Position numbers and translations under genes: made by a program. A DNA stretch of 64,000 bases, taken from a bacterium (GTDB lineage Bacteria; Electryoneota; RPQS01). The stretch is taken from NCBI GenBank assembly GCA_036504735.1, contig DASXUQ010000016.1, forward strand, positions 1 through 64,000, read 5' to 3'. The notes under the pieces are model-generated. The model saw only the letters and a list, made by a program, of their open reading frames with translations, searched no databases and was not told the origin of the DNA. Shown one piece after another: positions 42,939-51,641 of the stretch (position 1 is the stretch's first letter; every line of letters starts with the position of its first letter).

Positions 42939-45767
42939 TTAGAAAGCGCGAGCTTCCGTAAAGCCGGTCTTGGTAACGCTTTCGCGAACCGGACCGACCG
43001 GGCTCGAAACGGGACGGAGGGTGCTGACCGACGTCGGCTTGCCCAACCGCTTGCTGAACGGAATCAGCGTGGATTCGCCGGTGGCGTCGTTCCTTAAGAC
43101 AAGGCTCGGAACGTGCGGGGCCGGGGACGGCCGGGTGTTCACGTCACAGGACTGCACACCGGAAGCGGCACGCACCGGGATGCTGTTGTCTGCCGCCGTA
43201 ATCAGCGAGCTGGTCGGGAGCACCGGCATGGTTTCCGGGACCTGAACCGACAGGCTGACCAGATTGGCAAGGAACTTCCCGAAGAAGTAGTTTGGCGACG
43301 TTCCCGGGTAGACATATGTAATCGGGGACACCGTGAACGGGCTGCCGGCGACGAGGGTCTGCGCGCCGGTCCAAGGGTTGGACACGTAGAGATTCATCGG
43401 ATAGGGCAGCGCGCCGCCGGTGCCGGCTTCCTGCACGTAGATCATCGCCGCCGTGTTGCTGTTGTTCGGATAGACGGCCAGGTGCGGCGCAACCGGCGTA
43501 CTGAAGCCAATAGCACTCACCATAAGCGTGCCGTTGCTGTCCGGCTGAAGAGCCCACGTGCCGGCGGTGGCATCAAACGCGTAGGTCGTGCCGTGGCCGA
43601 GGGAATCGAAAGTCCAGCCTTCTACTGCCGGAGCGACCGCGGTAGCGGGGTTGCCAATGGCGATGTAGAAGGTGCCGCTGTTAATGGTGAGTCCCGACGG
43701 GAAGAAGACCACGTTGGCGAAGTGATTGGCAAACGTGGTGTCGGGGTACCCGCCGCAGACATTGCCGATGGAACCGGTCACCTGGCTGTAAAGCTCGGTT
43801 CCGGGAAGACCGCCAGCGCCGTCACCGGCAAACACTTTGACTTCAATCTGCTCATGGGCGGCATTGGGCCAGCCATTGAGGATGCCGACTTTCGCGCCCG
43901 TCAACACGAAGGGATAAGAAGCGGGAGTGAAGCGTTCGGCATCGAGACTGGCGAGGTTGAAGTAGTAATGCGCGTTAGTCCAAGTGCCGTTGTGATGGGT
44001 CAATTCGGTCGCTCCCATCGCGGTCTGCACTTCGAACGTGTAGGTGCCCGCAACCGGCCAGCGTGTGGAGCCGTGAGCATCCTGCGCGGTCAGGTAATAA
44101 CTATAGCTGCCGGCGCCGGACAGGAAGGCGCTGAAGTTCAAACAGAAGTTACCGCTGCCTGCGGGGGTTTCCGTCATCGGATAGTTCGCCACCACGCCAT
44201 TCAATGGCGTGATGTGAGCGGTGATGGTAAACGGATCGCTGTTGGCGTCGAAGGCGCTGGCGGTGATCTGCTGATCACTGGCGAAGGCATCGCCGCGCGG
44301 ATCGGCCATGGTGAAGGACGGCGGAAGCTGCGGAACATCGCTGACATTGATATCATCCAGATACCAGAGGTCGGCATCGGTGCCGGCATACTCGAAACCG
44401 ACTTCGAAGCGGCGGAAGGCGGAGTCAATCCCGTTGATGTACCACGTCGTCGGGTAGTCGGCCCACTCCTGCGTGGTATTGGCCAGACCCAGTGTATCCA
44501 GCACGTAGACGTTGGTGTCGGAGTCCGCTACCACCAAGCCATGCAGGAAAACGAACGAGGGGAAGAGGGTCTGCTCGCGCCAGTTGACGCGGATGTTGTG
44601 GCTGGCGGGTGCCTGAAGGAAGGGGGTAAGGACCACATCGTCGACTGGCGGAACGCTGGCTGCGGTGTAGGGGTGACCAAGAGCGATGTTGCAGAAATTG
44701 TCGCTGTGGCCGCCATTGTAGTAGAGGCCCCATTGAGCCGCGCTGGTGTCATTGCCGAAGCGATAGATCGGCCAGCCGTTACCGTTGGCGTTCCACCAGT
44801 TTTCGTAAATCAGCAGATTGGTGTGGGAGATACCGCGGCCCCAGAGCATCTTGGTCGAGACTTGAGAATTCGGGACATTGTCCGTGAAGGTCAACGTCGC
44901 CGTATCTTCGCCGGCTACCGTAGGCGTGAAATGCACTCCGAGCTTGCGCGTTGCACCGGGCGCGATGACGATTCCTGCGCCGACCGGATCGGTGGTGAAA
45001 GAGGCAAGATCACTGGCAATGCTCTGAACGGTGAGAGAGGTGCCGCCCGAGTTGCCGAGTACGAGGGTATCGGTGACGGTTGAATCGAGAGCGGCGCCAC
45101 CCATGCCTTCGAGCGTGCCGAGGGTCAAGTGACCGGGAGCCGCTGCGCCAATCCGCCAGCCTTTTGCCTGAATGTACTGCGGGCCGGGAGTCGTGGTGAA
45201 CATGGCTTCATTGTCACGAATGCCGGCAGCAGCCTGATAATTCCAGTACTGGTCGCAGCACGTGATCAGCGTGGACTCATTATCCCACAGGATCGACGGG
45301 TACGCTCCTGTGCCTGTGATGGAGACGTACTTGATGCCGACGATAAACGCCCCTGCGAGTGTGTCATGAGGAACCGCGAAGGCGAACCACTTGGTCCCAA
45401 CCGCTGTTCCCCAGTTCATGGCAAAAGTTCCCGTCGCGCTGGGATACTGACGCAGGACCGTGCCCGGGCCTGTTGTGCAGCCACACGCACCATTAGGAGG
45501 GGTTCCGGTGGCGGAGAAGATTTCAATGCGGATATTCAACTGGGCCGCGTATGCGGTACTGGCGCGATAGCCGAAGACCTTGATGGAATCAAGACGGAAC
45601 TGAGCGCTGGTCGGGACGAGTTTCACGTACCCTTCCGCATTTGCGCCCCAGCCGCCAAAGAACGATTCGGGAGCGCCATCGGTATTGCACTTCAGCGTGT
45701 CATACTGCGCGAACGCTAAGGCCGGCAGGATGAACAGACCCAACACAAGAATCCAAAAATTTCTCAT
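42939..45767 (-). CDS. Large secreted multidomain protein with HYDIN/ASPM-like domain
   Basis: 942 residues, signal peptide FWILVLGLFILPALAFA. Region ~20-190 is a strand-rich module (SIKVFGYRAST, IEIFSATGTPPNG) repeated in related form near residues 590-760 (GAKVGILNGWPNAA, GTFYIAIGNPAT). Residues ~195-300 resemble the HYDIN/ASPM-type choice-of-anchor domain (LTLGTLEGMGGAALDSTVTD, FTPTVAGEDTATLTF). Residues ~305-470 look like a jelly-roll of the cleaved-adhesin kind (WPIYRFGNDTSAAQWGLYY, DLWYLDDINVSD). No sorting domain at the C-terminus, which is basic and unstructured, so secretion route differs from the other surface proteins here. Monocistronic, with its own promoter and terminator. Function unknown; surface or matrix protein by inference. 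Confidence 0.8.
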   Translation of the reverse strand: MRNFWILVLGLFILPALAFAQYDTLKCNTDGAPESFFGGWGANAEGYVKLVPTSAQFRLDSIKVFGYRASTAYAAQLNIRIEIFSATGTPPNGACGCTTGPGTVLRQYPSATGTFAMNWGTAVGTKWFAFAVPHDTLAGAFIVGIKYVSITGTGAYPSILWDNESTLITCCDQYWNYQAAAGIRDNEAMFTTTPGPQYIQAKGWRIGAAAPGHLTLGTLEGMGGAALDSTVTDTLVLGNSGGTSLTVQSIASDLASFTTDPVGAGIVIAPGATRKLGVHFTPTVAGEDTATLTFTDNVPNSQVSTKMLWGRGISHTNLLIYENWWNANGNGWPIYRFGNDTSAAQWGLYYNGGHSDNFCNIALGHPYTAASVPPVDDVVLTPFLQAPASHNIRVNWREQTLFPSFVFLHGLVVADSDTNVYVLDTLGLANTTQEWADYPTTWYINGIDSAFRRFEVGFEYAGTDADLWYLDDINVSDVPQLPPSFTMADPRGDAFASDQQITASAFDANSDPFTITAHITPLNGVVANYPMTETPAGSGNFCLNFSAFLSGAGSYSYYLTAQDAHGSTRWPVAGTYTFEVQTAMGATELTHHNGTWTNAHYYFNLASLDAERFTPASYPFVLTGAKVGILNGWPNAAHEQIEVKVFAGDGAGGLPGTELYSQVTGSIGNVCGGYPDTTFANHFANVVFFPSGLTINSGTFYIAIGNPATAVAPAVEGWTFDSLGHGTTYAFDATAGTWALQPDSNGTLMVSAIGFSTPVAPHLAVYPNNSNTAAMIYVQEAGTGGALPYPMNLYVSNPWTGAQTLVAGSPFTVSPITYVYPGTSPNYFFGKFLANLVSLSVQVPETMPVLPTSSLITAADNSIPVRAASGVQSCDVNTRPSPAPHVPSLVLRNDATGESTLIPFSKRLGKPTSVSTLRPVSSPVGPVRESVTKTGFTEARAF

Positions 45768-45918
45768 AATTCTTCTCCATTCAGTCTACTTAACGTGGAC
45801 GATTCGAACGTACTATGCTCTTATCAACTTCAGGTACAAAATCGGGTGAGATCGGTAAAGAGGCAGTCTGTCGATCCGCAGGGGATCAAGACAGGGAGCA
45901 CAGCTATGGAGCAATGGA

Positions 45919-45947
45919 AATTTAACACTGCAATGCCCCATTGTCAA
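45919..45947 (-). promoter_or_regulatory. Housekeeping-sigma promoter of the large secreted-protein gene
   Basis: On the minus strand: consensus TTGACA (45947-45942), 17-bp spacer, TAAATT (45924-45919). Leader of about 145 bases before the ATG; GGAG stands seven bases before the start. Confidence 0.75.
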
Positions 45948-46316
45948 CAAGTGTTGCACAGATCATAAAATATTCTTTCATGGTACGGCGCGGGTCCCTA
46001 CAACTTGATCAAAACATGACCAGTGCCGCAAGAACCATAATGACCCGCGCGTTCGCGGATGAATACTCCACACCGTTATTTTATCAGCATCTGCCCACTT
46101 CTTGGCGAATTTTCGACCTTGTCAGGAGCGCGTTGGCGCGAGCAAGTGATATAAAGTCGAGCCGCGCGCATTTCGCGCCCCAAATTGCGGTCTTGGAGAG
46201 GCGTGCTCACCGGGCTTGGGTACTTTACGGGACAGCAATTCTGGGGAACTGTCTGAAGTGTATCATAGTTACAATTGTGATCTTATTCCTGTCACAACAT
46301 TGAAAGGGTCGGAACC
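45948..46316. other. Intergenic region without convincing gene
   Basis: An open frame on the + strand (45941-46303) starts only at TTG, overlaps the promoter of the divergent gene, and gives no recognisable protein; I do not call it. AT-rich sequence before 46303 probably carries the promoter of the barrel-protein gene that follows. Confidence 0.5.
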
Positions 46317-46787
46317 TTGAAGAAGACATGGCTGCTTGTCCCTATGACTTTGGCGCTCCTGACGGGCGCTGCTTACGCTGCTGCCCCGGCATCATTGGAA
46401 TCGCGCAATGAATTTGGTTTGGGACTTATCCTTGGTGAGCCTTCAGGTGTCAACGCACAGTTCTATTGGGCTAACCGTTCCTCTCTAAGTGTCACTGCGG
46501 CTTGGTCCACACGCGATTGGTTTTTCGTTGCCGCCGACTATCAGATCATGAACCGCTTGGGCGATTCGCCTCCGGAGTGGAAGTGGTTTTATGGTCTGGG
46601 CGGCTATCTGGCAACGCCGCACAACTCTCATGGACTGATTGGTGCCCGGATCCCGCTGGGTATCAAGTATCGGATTCCCAAATCGGTAGTAGACATTTGG
46701 GGCGAAGTTGTTCCTGCTATGCAACTTGCACCGGATACACAGGCCGAGATCCAGGGAGGAGTTGGTATTACCTTCTGGATCAAATGA
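46317..46787 (+). CDS. Small outer-membrane beta-barrel-like protein
   Basis: 156 residues. The start is TTG at 46317, with AAAGGG eight bases upstream; it gives a textbook signal peptide (KKTWLLVPMTLALLTGAAYA) and no ATG fits. The mature protein opens with FGLGLILGEPSGVNAQFYW and continues in alternating strands (SSLSVTAAWS, WFFVAADYQIM, WFYGLGGYLA, IPLGIKYRI) to IQGGVGITFWIK, a pattern of small eight-stranded barrels. Similar opening motifs occur in uncharacterised barrel families. No neighbours in the same unit for certain; the mutase gene starts 72 bases later. Confidence 0.75.
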   Translation: MKKTWLLVPMTLALLTGAAYAAAPASLESRNEFGLGLILGEPSGVNAQFYWANRSSLSVTAAWSTRDWFFVAADYQIMNRLGDSPPEWKWFYGLGGYLATPHNSHGLIGARIPLGIKYRIPKSVVDIWGEVVPAMQLAPDTQAEIQGGVGITFWIK

Positions 46788-46859
46788 TCGAAAGGTCTTG
46801 CATCCATGCCGATAAATTTGTAGATTCTGAACAAACGGTGAACTTACGGAACAGGACGC

Positions 46860-48530
46860 ATGACACCTCTCGAAAAACTGCTGGCGGCGCGCCGCAAGTG
46901 GGAGCAGGCATACCAGACTGAAGGACGGGTTCCATCCGGCAAGAGATTTGTTACGACTTCAAGTCTTGAGGTGCCGCCACTGTCCTGGACGGAAGATCCG
47001 GCTCAGGCCGAGGAGTACAACGAGAAGCTCGGCTTTCCGGGGCAGTACCCGTTTACGCGGGGAGTGCATTCCTCCATGTATCGCGGCAAGCCGTGGACGA
47101 CGCGCCAGTTCTCGGGATTTGCCAGTCCGGAAGAGACCAACGCCCGCTACCGCTATTTGATGGAGCACGGCGCTGAAGGGTTGTCCGTTGCCTTTGACCT
47201 GCCGACACTGATGGGACGCGATCCGGATAATGAGTGGTCGCTGGGTGAAGTCGGGAAGTGCGGCGTGTCCGTGGCCTCACTGGAGGATATGGAGACGCTG
47301 TTCAAGGATATTCCTATCGGCAAGATTACGACGTCGATGACGATCAATGGACCGGCGGCGATTATCTGGGCGTTCTTTATTGCGGCGGCGGAGAATCAGG
47401 GGTGGAAACGCGAGCAGATCGGCGGGACGCTGCAGAATGATATTCTGAAGGAATTCATCGCGCAGAAGGAGTTCATTTATCCGCCGGAGCCGTCCGTAAA
47501 GCTGGTGGTGGACACGATTGAGTTTGCCACGCGTCAGATGCCGCGATGGAATCCGGTATCGATCAGCGGGTATCACATCCGCGAGGCGGGATCGACGGCG
47601 ATTCAGGAGCTGGCCTTCACGCTGGCGGATGGATTTACTTATGTGGAAGAGTCCATCAAGCGCGGTCTGGACATTGATGAGTTTGCGCCGCGGTTGTCGC
47701 ACTTCTTCAATTCGCATCTGGACTTTTTTGAAGAGATCGGCAAGTTCCGCGCGGCGCGACGGATCTGGGCGCGGCACATGAAGGAGAATTACGGCGCGAA
47801 GAGCGAGCGGTCAATGCTCTGCCGTTTCCACACCCAGACGGCAGGCTGCAGCCTGACGGCACAGCAGCCGGAAGTGAATCTGATCCGCACGGCGACGCAG
47901 GCCCTGGCGGCGGTGCTGGGCGGCACCCAGAGCCTGCACACCAACTCCATGGACGAAACACTGGCTTTGCCCAGCGAGAAGGCCGTTACGCTGGCAATGC
48001 GTACTCAGCAGGTGATCCGCCATGAAGTGTTTGCCGGAGCGCCGATTGATCCGCTGGGTGGTAGTTACTTTGTGGAGTGGATGACGGACACAATGGAGAA
48101 CGGAGCCGAAGACTACTTCCGGAAGATCGAGGCGATGGGCGGCGTCATTGCCGGGATCGAGCGCGGCTTTTTTCAGCATGAGATCGCCAAAGCCGCGTTT
48201 ACGTATCAGCAGGAGATCGACCGCGGCGAGCGCGTGATTGTGGGCGTCAACAAATATGAGATGGAAGGCGAGCAGTTGGAGATTCCGCTGCTGAAGATCG
48301 AGGCGACGGAAATTCAGCGCGCGCAATCCGAGAAGTTACAGGCTCTGCGCCACCGGCGGGATGCGGCGAAGGCGCGGGAATGTCTGGATAACATCAAGCT
48401 GGCTGCCGGTCAAAATGAAAACGTAATGCCGCACCTGATTGCCGGCGCGCATGCGTACTGTACGCTGGGCGAGATGGTGGACATTTTGAAGGAAGTCTAC
48501 TCGGAATACGAGGAGCCGGTGACCTTTTAA
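46860..48530 (+). CDS. Methylmalonyl-CoA mutase-type large subunit (catalytic barrel only)
   Basis: 556 residues, the size of the catalytic subunit of two-part acyl-CoA mutases. Family: adenosylcobalamin-dependent carbon-skeleton rearrangement, usually succinyl-CoA/(R)-methylmalonyl-CoA. Seen: YPFTRGVHSSMYRGKPWTTR, GLSVAFDLPTLMGRD, TTSMTINGPAAIIWAF, GTLQNDILKEF, FHTQTAGCSLTAQQPEVN, LGGTQSLHTNSMDE. The C-terminal B12-binding domain (DxHxxG) is absent and no separate cobalamin subunit, epimerase or MeaB chaperone is encoded nearby, so these must lie elsewhere. Isobutyryl-CoA or related mutase activity cannot be excluded by eye. Followed by a clear terminator. Confidence 0.9.
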   Translation: MTPLEKLLAARRKWEQAYQTEGRVPSGKRFVTTSSLEVPPLSWTEDPAQAEEYNEKLGFPGQYPFTRGVHSSMYRGKPWTTRQFSGFASPEETNARYRYLMEHGAEGLSVAFDLPTLMGRDPDNEWSLGEVGKCGVSVASLEDMETLFKDIPIGKITTSMTINGPAAIIWAFFIAAAENQGWKREQIGGTLQNDILKEFIAQKEFIYPPEPSVKLVVDTIEFATRQMPRWNPVSISGYHIREAGSTAIQELAFTLADGFTYVEESIKRGLDIDEFAPRLSHFFNSHLDFFEEIGKFRAARRIWARHMKENYGAKSERSMLCRFHTQTAGCSLTAQQPEVNLIRTATQALAAVLGGTQSLHTNSMDETLALPSEKAVTLAMRTQQVIRHEVFAGAPIDPLGGSYFVEWMTDTMENGAEDYFRKIEAMGGVIAGIERGFFQHEIAKAAFTYQQEIDRGERVIVGVNKYEMEGEQLEIPLLKIEATEIQRAQSEKLQALRHRRDAAKARECLDNIKLAAGQNENVMPHLIAGAHAYCTLGEMVDILKEVYSEYEEPVTF

Positions 48531-48557
48531 GGTGGCAGGGAAGAGGCATGTTGCAGG

Positions 48558-48583
48558 AAGGCGGCTGTATTGGCCGCCTTTTT
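48558..48583 (+). terminator. Intrinsic terminator after the mutase gene
   Basis: 8-bp stem AAGGCGGC/GCCGCCTT (48558-48565 with 48573-48580), 7-base loop, then TTT. Confidence 0.85.
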
Positions 48584-48595
48584 CCATGTCCAGAC

Positions 48596-48623
48596 TTGAC
48601 AATTCCAGAATTAAGTCTAAATT
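48596..48623 (+). promoter_or_regulatory. Promoter of tRNA-Arg
   Basis: TTGACA at 48596-48601, 16-bp spacer, TAAATT at 48618-48623, placed 20 bases before the tRNA 5' end. Confidence 0.7.
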
Positions 48624-48642
48624 CAAGCATTCCAATTTGTCA

Positions 48643-48716
48643 GCGCCCATAGCTCAACTGGACAGAGCACAAGCCTTCTAAGCTTGGGGTTCCGCGTTCG
48701 AGTCGCGGTGGGCGCA
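48643..48716 (+). tRNA. tRNA-Arg (anticodon UCU)
   Basis: 74-base cloverleaf: acceptor GCGCCCA pairs with TGGGCGC, anticodon stem CAAGC/GCTTG encloses loop CTTCTAA with anticodon TCT, T-arm has GTTCGAGTC. Discriminator A; the 3' CCA is not encoded. Reads AGA codons, rare in these GC-rich genes. Confidence 0.95.
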
Positions 48717-48723
48717 CTGAAGA

Positions 48724-48755
48724 AAAACAGAGGCTTAGGCCTCTGTTTTGGTTTT
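48724..48755 (+). terminator. Intrinsic terminator of tRNA-Arg
   Basis: 11-bp stem AAAACAGAGGC/GCCTCTGTTTT (48724-48734 with 48739-48749), loop TTAG, then GGTTTTG. Confidence 0.85.
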
Positions 48756-48824
48756 GCAGGGTTGTCATAGAAGGGCAATCCTGGTGGAGACTGACGCGAA
48801 ACTTCAGGTGCTTGTGCATTTCAC

Positions 48825-48853
48825 TTGACAAGTTGGGGTCAGATTGCTTAATT
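48825..48853 (+). promoter_or_regulatory. Probable promoter of the surface-repeat gene
   Basis: TTGACA at 48825-48830, 17-bp spacer, weak -10 TTAATT at 48848-48853. Leader of about 135 bases to the ATG at 48995. Confidence 0.45.
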
Positions 48854-48994
48854 TGTGAAGTGAAAGTGGCGGATCGTCCTGCTCACGCATGAGCCGTGAT
48901 GAAACCGTATCCCTGATTTCGTCGGGACGAGGAGATGTCCCGTTTTCCTTCTACACATGGCGGTGGATTACTGCCAAAACTGAGGTGTGAATTC

Positions 48995-49483
48995 ATGAAG
49001 GCTTCTTTAACGATTCTTGTTCTGCTCGTTGCCACCGTGTTCGCCGTTATGCCCGTTCAGGCTGCGGACAAGCCGATTCAGCTCTCGCTGGTCGATCCTT
49101 TACAGCTTTTCAGCAACAACACTTCGGTTGGCGGTCTGCGTATCAGCGTGCTTTACGGACGTAATACGGATGTCACCGGGTTGGACTGGGGCCTGATCAC
49201 CAAGACCACGGGCAAGTTGACCGGTCTGCAGGGATCGCTGGTGGGCATGGTGGATGGCGGCGGCGCGGGTCTCCAGTGGAATTTCATCACCCTTGACAAG
49301 GGCACGTTTACCGGCCTTCAGTACGGCTTTTACAATTCGACGGAGCACATGGTTGGCTTGCAGCTCGGCTTCATCAACACCAGCGAGTCGATGACGGGCG
49401 TGCAGCTTGGCCTGGTGAATATCATCCACAAGGGCGGCCTTCTGCCGTTCTTCCCGGTGATCAACGTTGGCCTTGGAAAGTAA
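48995..49483 (+). CDS. Secreted protein of short surface repeats (LA_2272-like)
   Basis: 162 residues from ATG 48995 (TGAGGTG seven bases upstream; an upstream in-frame start at 48935 would put the signal peptide internally). Signal peptide LTILVLLVATVFAVMPVQA. The mature part is a run of ~20-residue repeats of the form G-L-Q-x-G-x-x-N: VTGLDWGLITKTTGKLTGLQ, AGLQWNFITLDKG, TGLQYGFYNSTEHMVGLQ, LGFINTSESMTGVQLGLVN. This is the pattern of the LA_2272-type surface repeat proteins of spirochaetes and FCB bacteria, thought to form beta-structures in the outer membrane. Own promoter and terminator. Function unknown. Confidence 0.8.
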   Translation: MKASLTILVLLVATVFAVMPVQAADKPIQLSLVDPLQLFSNNTSVGGLRISVLYGRNTDVTGLDWGLITKTTGKLTGLQGSLVGMVDGGGAGLQWNFITLDKGTFTGLQYGFYNSTEHMVGLQLGFINTSESMTGVQLGLVNIIHKGGLLPFFPVINVGLGK

Positions 49484-49501
49484 CAGGCTTTGGAAGTTGG
49501 G

Positions 49502-49542
49502 AGTGGCCGATGCCTCCGGGGCATCGGCCACTTTTGTTTTGT
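49502..49542 (+). terminator. Intrinsic terminator of the surface-repeat gene
   Basis: 13-bp stem (49502-49514 with 49520-49532; AGTGGCCGATGCC and complement), loop TCCGG, then TTTGTTTTG. Confidence 0.9.
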
Positions 49543-49588
49543 AGGCCACCCGCTGAGTGCATGGCACCTCGGAAGCAAAACGAGCACA

Positions 49589-49619
49589 AAAAACCCGTCG
49601 GGTACTCCGACGGGTTTTT
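49589..49619 (-). terminator. Terminator of tRNA-Leu (works on both strands)
   Basis: 13-bp stem AAAAACCCGTCGG/CCGACGGGTTTTT (49589-49601 with 49607-49619), loop GTACT. Lies just downstream of the minus-strand tRNA. Confidence 0.85.
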
Positions 49620-49641
49620 AAATGCCTGATTATCAGGCCCT

Positions 49642-49728
49642 TGGTGCTGGAGGCGGGACTCGAACCCGCACGCCCTTGCGAGCACTAGGTCCTGAACCTA
49701 GCGAGTCTACCAATTCCACCACTCCAGC
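49642..49728 (-). tRNA. tRNA-Leu (anticodon CAG)
   Basis: 87 bases including an encoded CCA. Acceptor GCTGGAG/CTCCAGC, anticodon loop TTCAGGA (anticodon CAG) on stem CTAGG/CCTAG, a long variable arm (TGCTCGCAAGGGCGT) typical of class II tRNAs, T-arm GTTCGAGTC. Reads CUG, the dominant leucine codon of the genes in this window. Confidence 0.95.
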
Positions 49729-49741
49729 GATGAAGAACCGC

Positions 49742-49770
49742 AATCTACGATTTTTCGGAGAGTTTGTCAA
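49742..49770 (-). promoter_or_regulatory. Promoter of tRNA-Leu
   Basis: On the minus strand: TTGACA (49770-49765), 17-bp spacer, TAGATT (49747-49742), 14 bases before the tRNA 5' end. Confidence 0.75.
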
Positions 49771-49856
49771 GCGCCGCGATGGATTTGGGCTGGGTCAGGG
49801 CTGCGGACCGAAGTGAGGTTTTGCTGTCGGAAGTGAGGCTCTGAGGGGCTATCTGC

Positions 49857-49884
49857 TTGCATTTCCAGTAAATTCTCCTTAATT
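49857..49884 (+). promoter_or_regulatory. Possible promoter of smpB
   Basis: TTGCAT at 49857-49862, 16-bp spacer, TTAATT at 49879-49884, only 9 bases before the ATG. Weak; a leader this short would explain the absence of a ribosome-binding sequence. Confidence 0.35.
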
Positions 49885-49893
49885 TCCTCTTTC

Positions 49894-50370
49894 ATGGCAG
49901 AAAAGGAACCCTTCAAAACCGTTGCGAAGAACCGCAAGGCCTGGCACGACTACCATATTATTCAGAGGTACGAGGCCGGGCTCGCTTTGCTCGGCACGGA
50001 AGTCAAGTCGGTGCGGGCGGGGCACGTGGGTCTGAGGGACTCCTATGCGCAGTTTGATAAGGGCGAACTCTTCCTGTACAATGTGTCTATCGGGGCGTAC
50101 CGCGACCGGGGTTACACAGAGCACGAAGAGCGCCGCCGCCGCAAACTGCTGCTGCATGGCGACGAACTGCGCAAGCTCAGACGGCAGGTGGAGGAGAAGG
50201 GCAACACGATCATCCCCTTGCAGCTCTATTTTAAGGGGCCATATTTGAAGGCCGAGATTGCCGTAGCGCAGGGCAAGAAGGAATATGACAAACGGCGGCA
50301 GAAGGAAGAGGCGCGTATGGCGCGCGAACTCGACCGTGAAGTGAAAAGCCGCATAAAGATAAGCCGATGA
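49894..50370 (+). CDS. smpB: SsrA-binding protein SmpB
   Basis: Partner of tmRNA in trans-translation, which rescues stalled ribosomes. 158 residues, typical length. Hallmarks: [27 protein letters not shown], the RDSYAQF strand, [27 protein letters not shown], and a basic C-terminal tail (KSRIKISR) that fills the mRNA channel. No Shine-Dalgarno sequence before the ATG. Overlaps tyrS by four bases, so the two are translationally coupled. The tmRNA gene itself is not in the window. Confidence 0.97.
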   Translation: MAEKEPFKTVAKNRKAWHDYHIIQRYEAGLALLGTEVKSVRAGHVGLRDSYAQFDKGELFLYNVSIGAYRDRGYTEHEERRRRKLLLHGDELRKLRRQVEEKGNTIIPLQLYFKGPYLKAEIAVAQGKKEYDKRRQKEEARMARELDREVKSRIKISR

Positions 50371-51593
50371 ACATGACGTTTCCGCCGGTCAAAGAGCAAT
50401 TAGACATTCTGCAGCGGGGAGCCGAGGAGATTATCTCGGTCGAGGATCTCGAGCGCAAACTGGAGAGGTCTTTCCGCACCCGTACGCCGCTGACTATCAA
50501 GGAAGGTTTCGACCCTACCGCACCGGATTTGCATGTCGGCCACACGGTGTCGATCCGCAAACTGAGACAGTTTCAGGATCTGGGGCATCAGGTGGTGTTT
50601 GTGATCGGCGATTTTACGGGCAGAGTGGGGGACCCGACAGGCCGCTCCAAAACCCGTCCGCCCATGAGTGACGAGGACATCGAGCGCAACGCGCAGACGT
50701 ACCGCGAGCAGGTGTTCAAGATTCTCGATCCGCGGAAGACGCAGATCCGCTTCAACTCCGAGTGGCTGGGCACGCTGACTCCGTACGATTTTTTGCGCCT
50801 GACCAGCCACTACACGGTGGCGCGAATGCTGGAACGGGATGACTTTGAGAAGCGTTTCAAGTCCAACCAGCCGATTGCGATTCTCGAATTCCTTTACCCG
50901 CTATTGCAAGCGTACGATTCCGTGTGCCTGAAGTCCGACGTGGAACTGGGCGGCACCGATCAGAAATTCAATCTGCTGTTGGGGCGCACGTTGCAGGAGC
51001 ATTTCGGGCAGGAGCCGCAGATCTGCATGATGCTGCCGCTGCTGGTGGGGTTGGATGGCAAGGAGAAGATGTCGAAGTCGCTGGGCAATTACATCGGCAT
51101 CAACGAATCGGCGCAGGATATTTACGGCAAGACACTGTCGATTCCGGACCATCTGATTGTCTCTTACTTTGTGCTGTCGACGGACGTCGCAACGTCTGAG
51201 ATTGAGCGGATAGCCGACGATCTGAAGCATGGAACGGTCAATCCGCGCGACCCTAAACGCAGATTGGCCCGCGAACTGGTGGCCTTGTACCATTCGAAGG
51301 AAGCGGCGGAGCAGGCGGAAGCGGAGTTCGACCGGATCTTCTCGAAGAAGGAGATTCCCGATGTCGTGCCGGAGTATGCGGTGCTCGCTAATGGTGAAAT
51401 TCCGCTGGCAAAACTGATTGTAGATGCGGGCGGCGCCAAGAGCAACGGCGAGGCCCGGCGCCTGATGGAAGGCGGCGGCGTACAATTGGATGGCGAGAAG
51501 GCGGCGGATCCGATGATGCGGGTGACCATCGACAAGCCGGTGCTGCTCAAGGTCGGCAAGCGGTTTTTTGTGCGATTGATTCCTTCCGCATGA
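50367..51593 (+). CDS. tyrS: Tyrosyl-tRNA synthetase
   Basis: Charges tRNA-Tyr. 408 residues. Class I signatures: HVGH ([13 protein letters not shown]) and KMSKS ([11 protein letters not shown]); tyrosine-pocket segments [17 protein letters not shown] and [10 protein letters not shown], then [15 protein letters not shown]. The C-terminal S4-like RNA-binding domain is at ~345-405 ([31 protein letters not shown]). Sequence style fits the TyrZ-like branch (HVGH rather than HIGH). Start ATG lies in the stop region of smpB. Confidence 0.96.
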   Translation: MNMTFPPVKEQLDILQRGAEEIISVEDLERKLERSFRTRTPLTIKEGFDPTAPDLHVGHTVSIRKLRQFQDLGHQVVFVIGDFTGRVGDPTGRSKTRPPMSDEDIERNAQTYREQVFKILDPRKTQIRFNSEWLGTLTPYDFLRLTSHYTVARMLERDDFEKRFKSNQPIAILEFLYPLLQAYDSVCLKSDVELGGTDQKFNLLLGRTLQEHFGQEPQICMMLPLLVGLDGKEKMSKSLGNYIGINESAQDIYGKTLSIPDHLIVSYFVLSTDVATSEIERIADDLKHGTVNPRDPKRRLARELVALYHSKEAAEQAEAEFDRIFSKKEIPDVVPEYAVLANGEIPLAKLIVDAGGAKSNGEARRLMEGGGVQLDGEKAADPMMRVTIDKPVLLKVGKRFFVRLIPSA

Positions 51594-51641
51594 TCGGAGT
51601 GCAATCCAGATGCGGGCAGGCAGACATAACAGGATGAGGTA

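Noticed and set aside
45941-46303. Possible 120-residue protein in the intergenic region before the barrel gene
   Set aside because: Starts at TTG inside the divergent promoter, shows no family features and no ribosome-binding sequence; codon usage differs from the neighbouring genes.
48825-48860. Sigma54 promoter before the surface-repeat gene (TTGGGGTCAGATTGC)
   Set aside because: The GG to GC distance does not fit; the same stretch reads better as a housekeeping promoter with a weak -10 box.
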